64,000 nt of DNA from Astropecten irregularis (taxonomy: Eukaryota; Echinodermata; Asteroidea; Paxillosida; Astropectinidae): assembly GCA_963971285.1 (NCBI GenBank), contig OZ020262.1, forward strand, positions 8,128,745 through 8,192,744, in the 5' to 3' direction. The position numbers and the translations under genes were made by a program. Shown piece after piece: positions 1 to 11,049 of this stretch. The notes under the pieces are model-generated. The model did no database searches and was not told the origin of the DNA. It worked only from the letters and a program-made list of their open reading frames with translations. The first letter of the stretch is position 1, and each line of letters begins with the position of its first letter.

Positions 1-1165
1 GAAGTACCACACAAAAAGGGACGAATACCCACTGTGAAAATATAACAATAAACGGTTCCTTGAAAATTGCCACTACTAAAATGTCTTGCCTCAGTCGGGT
101 GATCTGAAAATAAAACGTTAAAACCGCAACTGATAAGGGCCTACATGGAGGACAGTATAGTGAATAGTTTCGAAAGGTCAAAATGATATTGTCTACCGTT
201 ACTACGGTCTCGAATACTGAGTCCCTTGTTATACATCTAGCTGCATGGCGGTGTAAGGAAGTGTATTTTAATACTTGAAAGGGGTCAGTTTAATTTTCAT
301 GGGAATGCAATCAATCAAAGCGTTCATAACTTCAAAGGTTTGAATACTTGTAAAAGAAGTCCAATTTCTAATCATTGTGACTGCTCTAGATTATATGTGA
401 TCATATAGAGTATGTTCTTACTGAGTAACTCCATGGCTGAGATCATGGATCGAGGGGGATGGTACCTTAGGGAGACTTTCCGATAGGGTCGTGAACAAAC
501 TTTACTTACTTATTTCTAAACATCCTCCAAACCAATAAACTTAAAATTTACATAATGTCCATATTGAGCGTTTTCTCTGACTACTTCTATGTAGCTTGTA
601 CCTTAGGAACACATCTAAAAGTCCCGAATTCTCCCTAGTGTTCACTTGTATATGCTAACGTGTCTTCCCAATACACTATTTGTAATTATAGTAATGCATA
701 CATTTATAAAGCGCATAATAACAAGGATCATCCATGTTGTTAGATGCATGATCTACACTGATATTCAACTTAACGTCTACATGACAGAAGCAGCCTCAGC
801 GCCGTCCTTCAACAGCGATTGGAGTCACTCGCCTCACACTCAGTGCTCACAATTTTGGTTCACGGCCAATAAGGTAAATTGAATTGTGACAACACTGAAG
901 TCATTCACATCACCTCCAATCTTATGCAACAAGCACCAATTGACTGTCTCTGCATCTCCCCGACTCCTACAACAGACCCTGTCTCCAGCAAATTGTTGCT
1001 CAGGCTTCTTAGCACTCCACAGATTAGGTTTAATTGTCTTTCGCCGAAGATGGAAGAAATTCGAAACTTACTTGACTAACAAATGATGTCCGGCTTCGGC
1101 CATGCTTTTATCTCTTGCTGCTTTGATTTCTACTAGTTTATGTTCATTTTATAACCTACAGCTAT
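1..1165. repeat. Direct duplicate of 61,600-62,490 (left copy)
   Basis: Colinear with the right end of the window. Shared blocks include TTGATAAGGGCCTA-type sequence near 130 and 61,740, TAGTGAATAGTTT near 160 and 61,770, and TACATGACAGAAGCA near 778 and 62,106. No large ORF is preserved in both copies, so it is more likely a repeat or segmental duplicate than a gene. It may extend left beyond the window. Confidence 0.75.
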
Positions 1166-1195
1166 ACATTGTACAATGACATAAAGGTGTGGTTA

Positions 1196-3103
1196 ATAGT
1201 CCGTGGGCCGTGAGGCCAAATTCGCTTTAGTTTTTGAGTTACGTGACCATCATCACCGAATTTGTTCCCATTCGGCATGGATGTAGATCTGACATTACTG
1301 AACAAGAATTGATTTGTTCCCACGTCCAATTTGTGTTCACTAAAGAGAAATTTGCGATAGAAAATCGTCAAATTTTACGTACAGAAAAAACATAAGAACA
1401 AACAGCGCCCTCAATCGGTGGAAAGTAATTATCTATATAATAAAACTATAGGAACTGCGTACCCGTGCTTATTTTATTCCCGATGTAAAACCCTTTACAT
1501 GATTGGAAACTGATCAAACTTCAACGTAATTATTTCTAGGGACATTTTATTTGTCGTTTTAAACATGGGAAAATTAGGTGAATGGTGGATGAAAAATATG
1601 ACACATGTTTTTGAAGATGTTTCTCCCAGCAAATTTCTAAATGATGAGGAAGTAACAAACTGCTGCAAATTGCTCATCAATCAATTGAGCCTAAAATAAT
1701 CTTGGGAATGCCTGACGTTTTGAACCTACCAGAATATTTAATCTAAATAAAATTATAATAAAAATATTTGATGACAAAGAAAACAAAACAATTATCACAA
1801 TGAAGTTGAGACTTCAATATAGTTGCATACATGACTTTATTCCCACAAAGGAATCTTTATTTCAAGCCACACACACTGTATGATCTCACATGATTTTGCT
1901 GTTAAAATAGTTTGGTCCAAAATGCTTATTATAAGATGTATATTTCTTTTTTAGAAAACACTAACAGAAATATCTTGTCACGCATGATCAAAACTACAGT
2001 ATTCTTTATATTTTATAAGAAAAGAATTGACTAAGTTTTTCAATAATATTCTCTTGAGACTCAGATTAAGCTTAACCTTTTACAGGGGTATTATTTCATG
2101 TGTACCCATGATGGATCAGACAGTGAAAGTGACAGTGTGAAGTGCAAGTATATACATTTTTTTTTTTTTTACCCTTTGCAATCATATAATTTACTTTTCA
2201 CCCTACATGCAGCTCATTGCAAAAGCACACATAGCCAATGTATCCCAAGAAAATATATTATTTGGGGTATATTTAGTGTTATGAGCAAAATAATGTTATT
2301 GTTATAATTGTTTATAATATACAATGTTAACATCCTTCGTTGAAATTTCAGTCATATTTTTATTTAATTCTTTATCATAAATGCAATTTTTGTTTAGTGG
2401 TAAAGACTATTGTATGGAGCCCATCACAAAATGAAGTGGTGAAATCTCTGTTTTCGGAACAAATTTAAAGTCATAATAATAATTGAACAAAATGCTATAA
2501 ATTGTACAAGTGTAGGGCCCGTCTTTTGTGTAAGACCATTGTTTTGCCTAATGAATTATCATTGTTCGTGGTGGAAATTCTACATTTCAAAACAAAACAG
2601 TCATTAGAATAATTTCCCAGTGTTTTCAAAAACCGACTCTCATACATATTAACAATGCCAAATTGCGACAGCAGTTTGCTGGGAGCAACATCTTCAGAAA
2701 CATGTGTCATATTTTCCATTCAGGCATTCACCTAACTATCTTTTAATTAAAACGACAATTAAAATGTACCTAGAAATAATTACGTTGAAGTTTGATCAGT
2801 TTCCAATCATGTAAAGGGTTTTACATCGGGAATAAAATTAGCACGGGTATTCATTTCTTATAGTATTATTATGTAGATCATTACTTTCTACCGATTGAGG
2901 GCGCTATTTATTCTAATGTTTTTTCTGTACGTAAAATTTGACGATTTTCTATCGCAAATTTCTCTTTAGTGAACACAAATTGGACGTGGGAACAAATCAA
3001 TTCTTGTTCAGTAATGTCAGATCTACATCCATGCCAAGTGGGAACAAATTCGGTGATGATGGTCACGAAACGAGCGAATAAAAGGCCACGGCCCACGGAC
3101 TAT
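1196..3103. mobile_element. 1.9-kb non-autonomous TIR transposon
   Basis: Ends read AGTCCGTGGGCCGTG (1196 on) and CACGGCCCACGGACT (to 3103). The inverted arms continue for about 450 bp, including CGATTTTCTATCGCAAATTT and its complement, and GTAAAGGGTTTTACATCGGG. Flanking AT (or TA) on both sides suggests a 2-bp target duplication. The paralogous copy near 62,500 lacks it, giving an empty site. No transposase is encoded; the TIR start AG-x-CC resembles the large element at 29.7 kb. Confidence 0.85.
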
Positions 3104-4369
3104 AACTTTCTCAAATGATATAGCACCGACACTTAACTAATAACACTGAACTTTGCAAATCTGGCAAATTAATTAAGTCCCGACTTTCTTTATCAAAGAT
3201 AATATAATAAAATACAGTCAGAGTTCAAAATACCAGAAACAATTACATATCAATTCCTTTTCGCTCCTTTTCAAGGCACCACACAACCACCCAAACATCC
3301 CACCATTGGAACAGTACATGGAATAATCGGACTTTTTTCAATTCCAATGTCATAACTAACAAACGCGGTAAAGGTTTCAGTTGTTAATCGAGTTTGAGGA
3401 AGAATATATCATGTTCTTTCGATTACTGTGACTTTTTTTGGAATAAATGACAATTAAAAACCGTCATTTTTTGGATAAACTTCACAACTCTCTCCAGGTT
3501 TTGTCAAAATTTGTGTGTAGAATCGCTTTTTCCGATACTTTCTGCTGCACTGCCCTTTTTCAACTCGCCACAAATTTCGCTAGCGCCCTCCTTTGACTCT
3601 GTTAAAAGCACAGTAGACTCGGTGATTCCTAAGCTTACTATCAATATAAATTTCATTGTGATTGGTCAATGTTAACCACCGTCCAAATGGAGACGAAGAA
3701 TCTTCAACCAATTGAATAATCTCTTATATCCATGGTCCACCAGCACTTAACACATGCGGTATGTACACACGTGTACAGTACACTGTACATGTACATGTAC
3801 ATACTGTGCATGGCACATAGCTAGCTGTACTGTACATATGGCAGGAAGTTTGTTTACACAATACTCAAGGCCAAAGATCTAGAGATAAGGGTACACGCAC
3901 AGGGTTTTAAAAGGAGCGTTTTTACTATGGAAGGAATTGATATGAGCCTGTTTATTACAAAAACATGAAAATTCAATCCATACTTCAAAGCAGGATATCT
4001 CTGTCTCCCCATTTTTCCTAACTGAGGCATCATTTGAAAGGACAGAAAATTTAGTTTCTAGTAATATGATTGATTCTTTTGAATAAAATTATCATTGAGC
4101 AAATAACGTTTTGATGGCCTTGCTTCATATTGTCTTTACTCACTCATCCGTGAAGTATGTATCATGTGAATGGTATCGAATGAAATCTGAGGAAATAAGC
4201 TTTTCAGATATGCTTAATTTATTATTAAAAAGTGAAATTAAAAATAGGATTAAACATTGACAAATCTCGGCTACGTTTTTTTCTGGGACACCATGAACAG
4301 TACCTGAAAGATATAGAATAGAGCGCCGCTTGCGGCGAAGCGCGCTCTCTCGCTTTTTAAACCAAATAA
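3104..4369. repeat. Continuation of the left duplicate; no gene seen
   Basis: 3,140-3,235 matches 62,555-62,650 (CTGGCAAATTAATTAAGTCC and AATACAGTCAGAGTTCAA), and 4,307-4,368 matches 62,750-62,812 (GCGCCGCTTGCGGCGAAGCG). The 1.07 kb in between has no counterpart on the right and may be another insertion or a deletion there. Its only notable motif is a TGTACATGTACATGTACAT run near 3,783. Confidence 0.6.
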
Positions 4370-5589
4370 CCTTTAGAGCACCAGAGGTCTGTTTTTGTGA
4401 CTGTCAGTTCAGCAGATGGGGGTTATTATCATCTCCCCCCTCCCTTCCCCGATACTGTGGAAGGCCCTATATGGTATGTACAACGAAAAAGGTTCCCTTG
4501 TGCGAAAGTTGTTGTTACTGTATTAGAGGAATTAGAACATGATTCTCCTACCATTGATGAGGAGGAGTTGATGGGAGGGCGGGTATCTATACCCCTCAAA
4601 TCAGTTGCATCGGGTTGATGGGACTCGTTAGCCTTGGTAGGCTGCTCATCAAATTTTAGGAGAAGAAACTCTGATTTAAAACCTCCGCTACCTTGCGGCA
4701 ACGTCTACTCTTGTAAAAGGCTTCAGGAGTAAACCTCGAGGGAAATCCGGAGTTGGAGCCCCTAAGGTAGTTGAATGGAATACATTGTCAACTTCCAGCA
4801 ACTCCTGTATCCTAGCTGGTCCGTCCCCAGCGGTCTTGACTTTGTCTTGCCGCTGGAACCAGCGTATCAGGTCGAGAGAGTGAGGCTGATCTCGCGCAAG
4901 TCTCCCTCACTTTAAATTACCAAATCACGCGCAAGTCATGACCACCTTTTCAACAAACTAGATGTTATGATCATCTTCGATCTCGAAGGACGAAAAACAA
5001 GAACATTTTCTCCATGGTTAGCCATTTCAAGACTGATGCCCATGATTATAGAAGTGTGGGAATTACAAACCACCTCCGGTGGTGGGCACATGGAAAATAA
5101 CCAAGCAGAAGAGTTACACATTTGCATGGGTCTTGGACATTAATTTTATGTATCATCTCAACTGTTTTGAAGATTGCAAAACAATCCATATACATTTCAT
5201 ATACAGTTTCGTTTCATCTGTCGTCTTTTCAAGCATTATTTGTATTGTTCTTGAAACAAGTAATGCATTACCGTGTTTTATGAAGATCGAAACAAACTGA
5301 GATCAATTCTTCTGGTTCTTTTAAGTCGTTTTTTTCGTGTCTTTTTTATGCCGGAAATGACAACCCCCTTTGTTTAAAGTCATATATTTTCCGTTCAGTG
5401 GACTGTCTATGACGATAAACCCATCTGCTGAACTGACACCAAATATTTACAAACCCTTCAAACGACCCCTATGTTTGTAAATATCTGGTGTCAGTTCAGC
5501 AGATGGGTTTATCGTCATAAACAGAGATGATAATACCCCCCATCCTGCTGAACTGACAGTCACAAAAACAGTCTCTGGTGCTCTAAAGG
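4370..5589. mobile_element. Hairpin element with a self-similar inner palindrome
   Basis: Outer inverted ends CCTTTAGAGCACCAGAG and CTCTGGTGCTCTAAAGG continue into TTTTTGTGACTGTCAGTTCA and its complement. Near the right end, 5,409-5,519 is a near-perfect palindrome built from a variant of the same TCAGTTCAGCAGATGGG sequence. The middle (about 4,640-4,930) is GC-richer, with CGCTGGAACCAGCG; I could not assign it. Confidence 0.78.
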
Positions 5590-8500
5590 TGTAATTAACC
5601 ATACATTATATTATTAAGTCACAAAACAACCCTACAATCATCAAAATCGGTCTAACCCTAACCCTCAAATGAGGAGGAGGCCACTTAAAATTTCGAACCC
5701 CATCAAAAAATGATTGTTTGTAACCCTGTAGACCCCAAAACTGAGAAAAAAATAATAAATTAGCCAACAAATCCCACGGGAATACATACAGTATCGCACT
5801 TAATGTGATCTAATGGAATGACCTTTGACCTTTATTCCTTTGACCCTTTCTTAAGTAGGGAAAGCACCACTTCAGATTTTCTTAAGAGGTATTTTTGGAT
5901 TCAGGGTAGTGTAAGGAACATTTTGACACTTGTTTCATGCTTGCACTCGAAATTATGATTAAAGTGTATTTTTGGGTGACTTTTAGGGGCTGCCCCCTCC
6001 CAACGCACCACTCGTGCAACTTAAGAAATAACTTTTTGTACTTGTCTAAGATAGCCCTACATATTCCACACTTCAAACCTTTTGCACTCGAAATTATGAC
6101 TAAATCCTGCTGGGCTCCCGGACTATATTATTCCGTTGGTTTTTAACCAAAGATACACCGTTTTGCCGAAGACAGTCTTAAATGATACAAGTTTAAAAAG
6201 AAAATGCATTGTTTGGGCTTAGAATTGAGGGGAAACTTTGGTTCCCAAAACAAGATGCATTATTTTGCACATGTATGTCAAGTGCGGCTATAGTTATACA
6301 TGCATATATAAGAATGCAAATTTATTAAAGTAATGGAATTAAAGACAGCCTAGTTTGAAACATGCTGGATCTTGCAAACGTTTTGGGGAAACATGACATA
6401 CACAAATCTGTGAAAAAATCTGGACAATCATTTGTGAAGAAAAAAAATGGCACGTTGTCAAACTTTAAACCTGCTTTTCTCAAAACAGATATTTTTGAGC
6501 TGCATTTTTTGCCTTAGATGGCCATGGATTTTAACTTGGTATGTATCTAAGTTGGGAAGTGTGTTAATGGAACAAAAAATGCAATGACTTCATTATGACG
6601 TCGTCATGCGTCACGAGACAGGAACTTAAAAGGGCAAACTGTTCATGCCAATTAAAACACACCCTGGGTCCGATTGGGTTGAAACATGGTATGTGTAAGG
6701 GTGGTGTAAGACTGATTATTGTGATTATTTAATTATTTGTTAGATTGTGCATATAAAAGACTTTATTTCCTCATGTATTTCCTTTCAACATAATTTGCCG
6801 ACTTCAATATTTTACCTTCGAGACCGCTCTCATTCAGTTCCACAAGACTGGCTTCATTCTACATGTATTTATGTCATTTACTGGAGTAAGGATATAGTAG
6901 GACGTACAAACAAACACATTCCACTACTATTAATATTTTTATTACGTATTTTGGGAAAGTTATTCTTAATTTAATTGTTTAATTCTCCATTTAATTATTT
7001 TCTTAAACAGTAAAAATTCTCCAAACATTTATGCCGGGTTTACCGTAACATTTGTAAGTTTTATGTACAGAAATCTCCATTCAGTTTAACCAATTACGTC
7101 ATACGTATTACCTCGTGTGCGGGCTCTGGCCATCGCCTGCCCTGACATACACAGGTAATGTTGTCATAAGTATTGATCGGTTTTTGTGCTAATAATTCAT
7201 ATTTTATACGGGAAAATAACTATTGGGGTCCCATGTCACTATAACCGCGGGATATCATAGTACGTTTTGGTATACATTTTTGTAATTTTTGTATGGACAG
7301 TTTCGTGGTATTTTCGGCCTGAAAAGTGGAAGTTAAAAACGAGATTCAGCGATCGCTGCACGTGTGTGTAGAGACTGTGTAGGCCGATGCAGTGTTGACT
7401 GTGGTGCGCGATGCACGTGTACATGTACCGTACCGTTATATGCTATTTATAGACATGGGGTCCCATACGTTCAATGCATCGCTATTTTTGACTTGTGTAA
7501 GTTGTGTCTTTATAATTCCTGTGCCATGTAATGACCTATGGAGAGCATAATCGCATATTATTGTAACTTATTTTGAGACCCTAAACTGCATTACTTATAG
7601 TTTTTCAGACTAAATTTTGGATTACTTTTTGTGACATAATTTTGATGATAATTCTGTGAGTGGAAATGATATTGTACACGTGTTCACTACTCATTGCATC
7701 GCCTGCCCTGACATCCACAGGTGTAGGTTGATCGATGACCCGACAATAAAGTCCTGCGAGACAAGAGGAAGAAAACTACAGCCTAAAGGAGTCTGAATTC
7801 ATTCTCTGGAGTCCCTAGGACCTGCGTGCCTGGTTTTCCCCTATACACCCGGAACATCATGGACCCATCGCCATAGCAACCAAGGCCCCCTTCTCCAGTG
7901 TAGTACTTCTAGTCCCTCAGCTTTCTGCCCCCCCCCCCTCCACATATGTATACAAAGTTCGAAAGTTGTTATCATGGAAAAACAACAAAGACGTCATCAT
8001 GACCTCATCGGGTGTCAAATTACAAACAATGTCATTTTAATAAAAAAAAAAATGTTTAGAAATCATCAAAATCTATAAAATATAAATGATCAAGAAATAT
8101 AGAAGAGAACATGTAAAACGATTTCAATAGAAAAGTAAGGTTCCAAAAACGTTAAAAACATTAATAACTATTATTAAACTAAAAACCAAACAGATTCAAC
8201 CTTTCACTTAATCCGAATAGTTAAAAAAGTCACAGCACATGTCCTTGTTTCAAACATGCCCCTTATGCTGATACTCCCCCATCAGACACGCCATTAAATA
8301 AATCATTGTGCCTTTGTAAATGGCTCTTAATGATTTACACAATTAATTCAGAATTAAATAATAATTATGAGAGGAATGGCGATGAGGGCAGTAGAAAATA
8401 GAACATTGATCTCAGAAACAATACATGATACGACTTTTCTTTATCTTTTGGACTACTAATGTATATAACATTGTACATGTAACGTACTAAAATGTAACAT

Positions 8501-8769
8501 ACGACAACTATAATCACTAATGAGTACAGAAAATCTGTAATACTAACATCATACTTCGTACATATTTATTTTTTGAGCTAAAAACTGTGAAAAGATTTAT
8601 AAGCAAATTAATCCAAAGAGAGCCTAGAGGATATCCGACCACTGTTTGTCTATGTATGGAGATGAAAAACTAGACCATATTTATTCAGACAATAACATGA
8701 AGCGATACCCAAAATAAGAATTTTTTTTTATATTTACAAGCTTAGTACCAATTATTCCAAATCTTAATA
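5590..8769. other. No gene recognised
   Basis: No ORF on either strand looks like protein-coding sequence, and none continues the FN3-like array. Seen here: a direct repeat of TTGCACTCGAAATTATGA at about 5,940 and 6,083; a direct repeat of CATCGCCTGCCCTGACAT at about 7,131 and 7,697 followed by AATAAA; and a C-run near 7,928. It may hold distal regulatory sequence or an unrecognised 3' UTR of the large gene. Confidence 0.5.
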
Positions 8770-8995
8770 AGTCTGAAACTTAATTAGGTCTGTGAAAATT
8801 CAGCAGCGTCAATGGCCATCAGTGTCGACCAGATGTCATTAAACCAGTCACATACTATGACAAGTAACATGTTTCAGCTTACCATTCATCATTGATCATA
8901 TGGACAGTCCAGTAGCATTAATGGCAGTCAATATCAAGAGGTATAGTCTACTAAAGCGGCATGTAACCCATTAGCTCAATCAGCTCAAATATACT
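8770..8995 (-). pseudogene. Decayed tandem copies of the exon 55 3' end
   Basis: Two diverged minus-strand copies of the last part of exon 55 lie just downstream of it. One, near 8,880-8,960, reads LTAINATGLS and then hits a stop. The other, near 8,790-8,830, reads LMAIDAAEFSQT. Both align with the exon's LTLTAINAAGLSQT. They suggest local tandem duplication followed by decay rather than used exons. Confidence 0.6.
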
Positions 8996-11049
8996 TACTT
9001 CCCATCATTTATAATCTTTGTGACAGTTTGTGACAATCCGGCAGCATTAATGGCTGTCAGTGTCAAGTGATAATCAGTGAATGGAGCCAATGGTGATACT
9101 TGCATACTAGTCTCCATTGTCTCTATCCATTGCATGATATCACTGCCTCCTGGGATGGTACCAAGAGATACCTCATAAACCAAGGAAGAAGAGGAAGATG
9201 AGAACATGTTATCCCATCGTATATCGACTTTCCCATCACCTAGCCAAGACGTAGAAATCAAGCTTACATCTGTACAAAATAAAACAACGTTCATACAGTA
9301 TTATTAATTATCAATTCAGATGTTCAGGGTTGCATTTAAGGTTGAAAGCACACAGATTGCAATGAAAACTACTGACTTGAATATATGAAAAAAAAAACTC
9401 GGGTTTCATTTTTCTTACCTCCTTTTGTTGGGTTAGATGATTCCACAGTGAGGTTTTGACTAAAAGCCTGGCTGGCCAAACCTGCATGATTAATGGCTCT
9501 GACAGACAGGCTATACGTGACATCATCTTCCAGACTAAGTCCTGACCAATCAAGATGGGATTCTGATGAGGTTCCACATCGTTGCCATGATGCAGCCAAT
9601 GAAGGAACCCCGCTAAGTTGACACTTGGTGGACCAAACAAAAGTAAAATGAATTAGGACTTTATGATGAGAAGATTACATGAGAGGGATAAAATAATATA
9701 AAAGAAAGACAACATCTTCCAACTCTTGCTTCGGCTTCAGCATTAGACATCTTGTAACATAAGAATTGTACTGGTACTATAGTACTATTGCTATACATTA
9801 CTTACCTCATAGTACTGGATTCCAAATGGATCTACAAATCCATCCCACGATCCTTTGATGAAGTCTTTTTGTGACTGGTACCCATCACGTGTTTCATACT
9901 GAGTCTCTGACAATGTCTTGATATTGACTTCAGCTGCTGTTACACTTGGGGCCTCAGTTAAAATGGTAATACCATCAGAGGATTTCCTGGAGGACCTCTC
10001 TGCATTATTGTAACATATGACAGTGACGTACAAACGCTGGCCCTCCACCATGACTTGAGATAGATTTGCACAGTGACTGGCTTTAGAGTCAGCTGTTGGC
10101 GAGCTCATTGGTAGGATATCATCCAAACCAGGTTCTGATCCTGAAAATGAAATGCCATTTGAAAAGATTAACTTTGATTAAATATACATACATGAATGAT
10201 TTAAAACCCCAATATTACACTTCATACGCATATTGTATTTTATCACCATCATGATTACCGGTCATTTAAAAACAACATCCTTGTTCAAAGGTTTCAAAAA
10301 CGTTATTTATTAGCCAACTTACCAATAGCCCACTCACAGTGCTCAATACCACTTTCAGGATCAGATGCTGACCAGCTGAATGACAGAGAAACATCATCTG
10401 AACTGAAATCAATATCTGCCGAAAGGAAAGTATGTCAGGTTTTGTTACAGTAATTTCAATTTACTGAGTAATATATTTACAGTTCAATTCATACATTGTA
10501 CATCGTGATGCAAATTGAAAATGGAAAGAACTGCACCCATACCTTGTTCACTTTCACCATCAACGACATAGTGCATTATGGGAGGAGTTAAGTCGATAAG
10601 TACAGCATCAGAGGATGATACGGCAATGAGGTCAGCTGCATTTGTTGCTGTCACAGTGATGTAGACATAGGAACCATGTGCCATATTGAGCTTGGTGTTA
10701 ATAGCATCCGTCTGTACGCCGACCGATTTGAAACTTTGTAGCTGCGTCCCACTTTTTGTAGTACCTGAGATATTGGTAGACATGAAATCGTGGAAAGATA
10801 CTGATTACAAGATCCTTGCTTCTGGGATGGAAACAATTAAACATATGAATGCAACTACGCAAGTGTATAGGAAGTTGATGAAGTATTAAAGAGAATAGAC
10901 ATACCAATGGCCCAGCTATAGTCCACTATAGGGCTCTCATGATCAATGAAATGCCATTTGGCTTGAATAGATGACCACTTGTGTATGAACTGAGTATGGA
11001 CTTCAACTGACCCATCACCTGTTCCTGGTCCAGTTGTAAGTAGTCTCAC
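8995..11049 (-). CDS. Exons 50-55: C-terminal FN3-like modules, provisional 3' end
   Basis: Residues about 3,042-3,465. Exon 50 has IQAKWHFIDHESPIVDYSWAIG; 51 YVYITVTATNAADLIA and VLIDLTPPIMHYVVDG; 52 LSFSWSASDPESGIEHCEWAIG; 53 (335 nt) LYVTVICYNNAERS and GSWDGFVDPFGIQYYE; 54 TYSLSVRAINHAGLA; 55 YHLTLTAINAAGLSQT and NDGK. After G-K the reading frame meets TAA at 8997-8995. The same bases form a strong donor (GTAAGTAT, exon end 8999, phase 2), so the transcript may instead continue past 8.9 kb. No further exon was recognised downstream. Confidence 0.8.

Noticed and set aside
646-1371. Small ORFs of 60-80 codons near the left edge
   Set aside because: Not preserved in the duplicate at 62 kb, overlapping in different frames, and partly within a transposon arm.
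5640-5670. TAACCCTAACCCT telomere-like motif
   Set aside because: Only about two units; too short to indicate a telomere or interstitial array.
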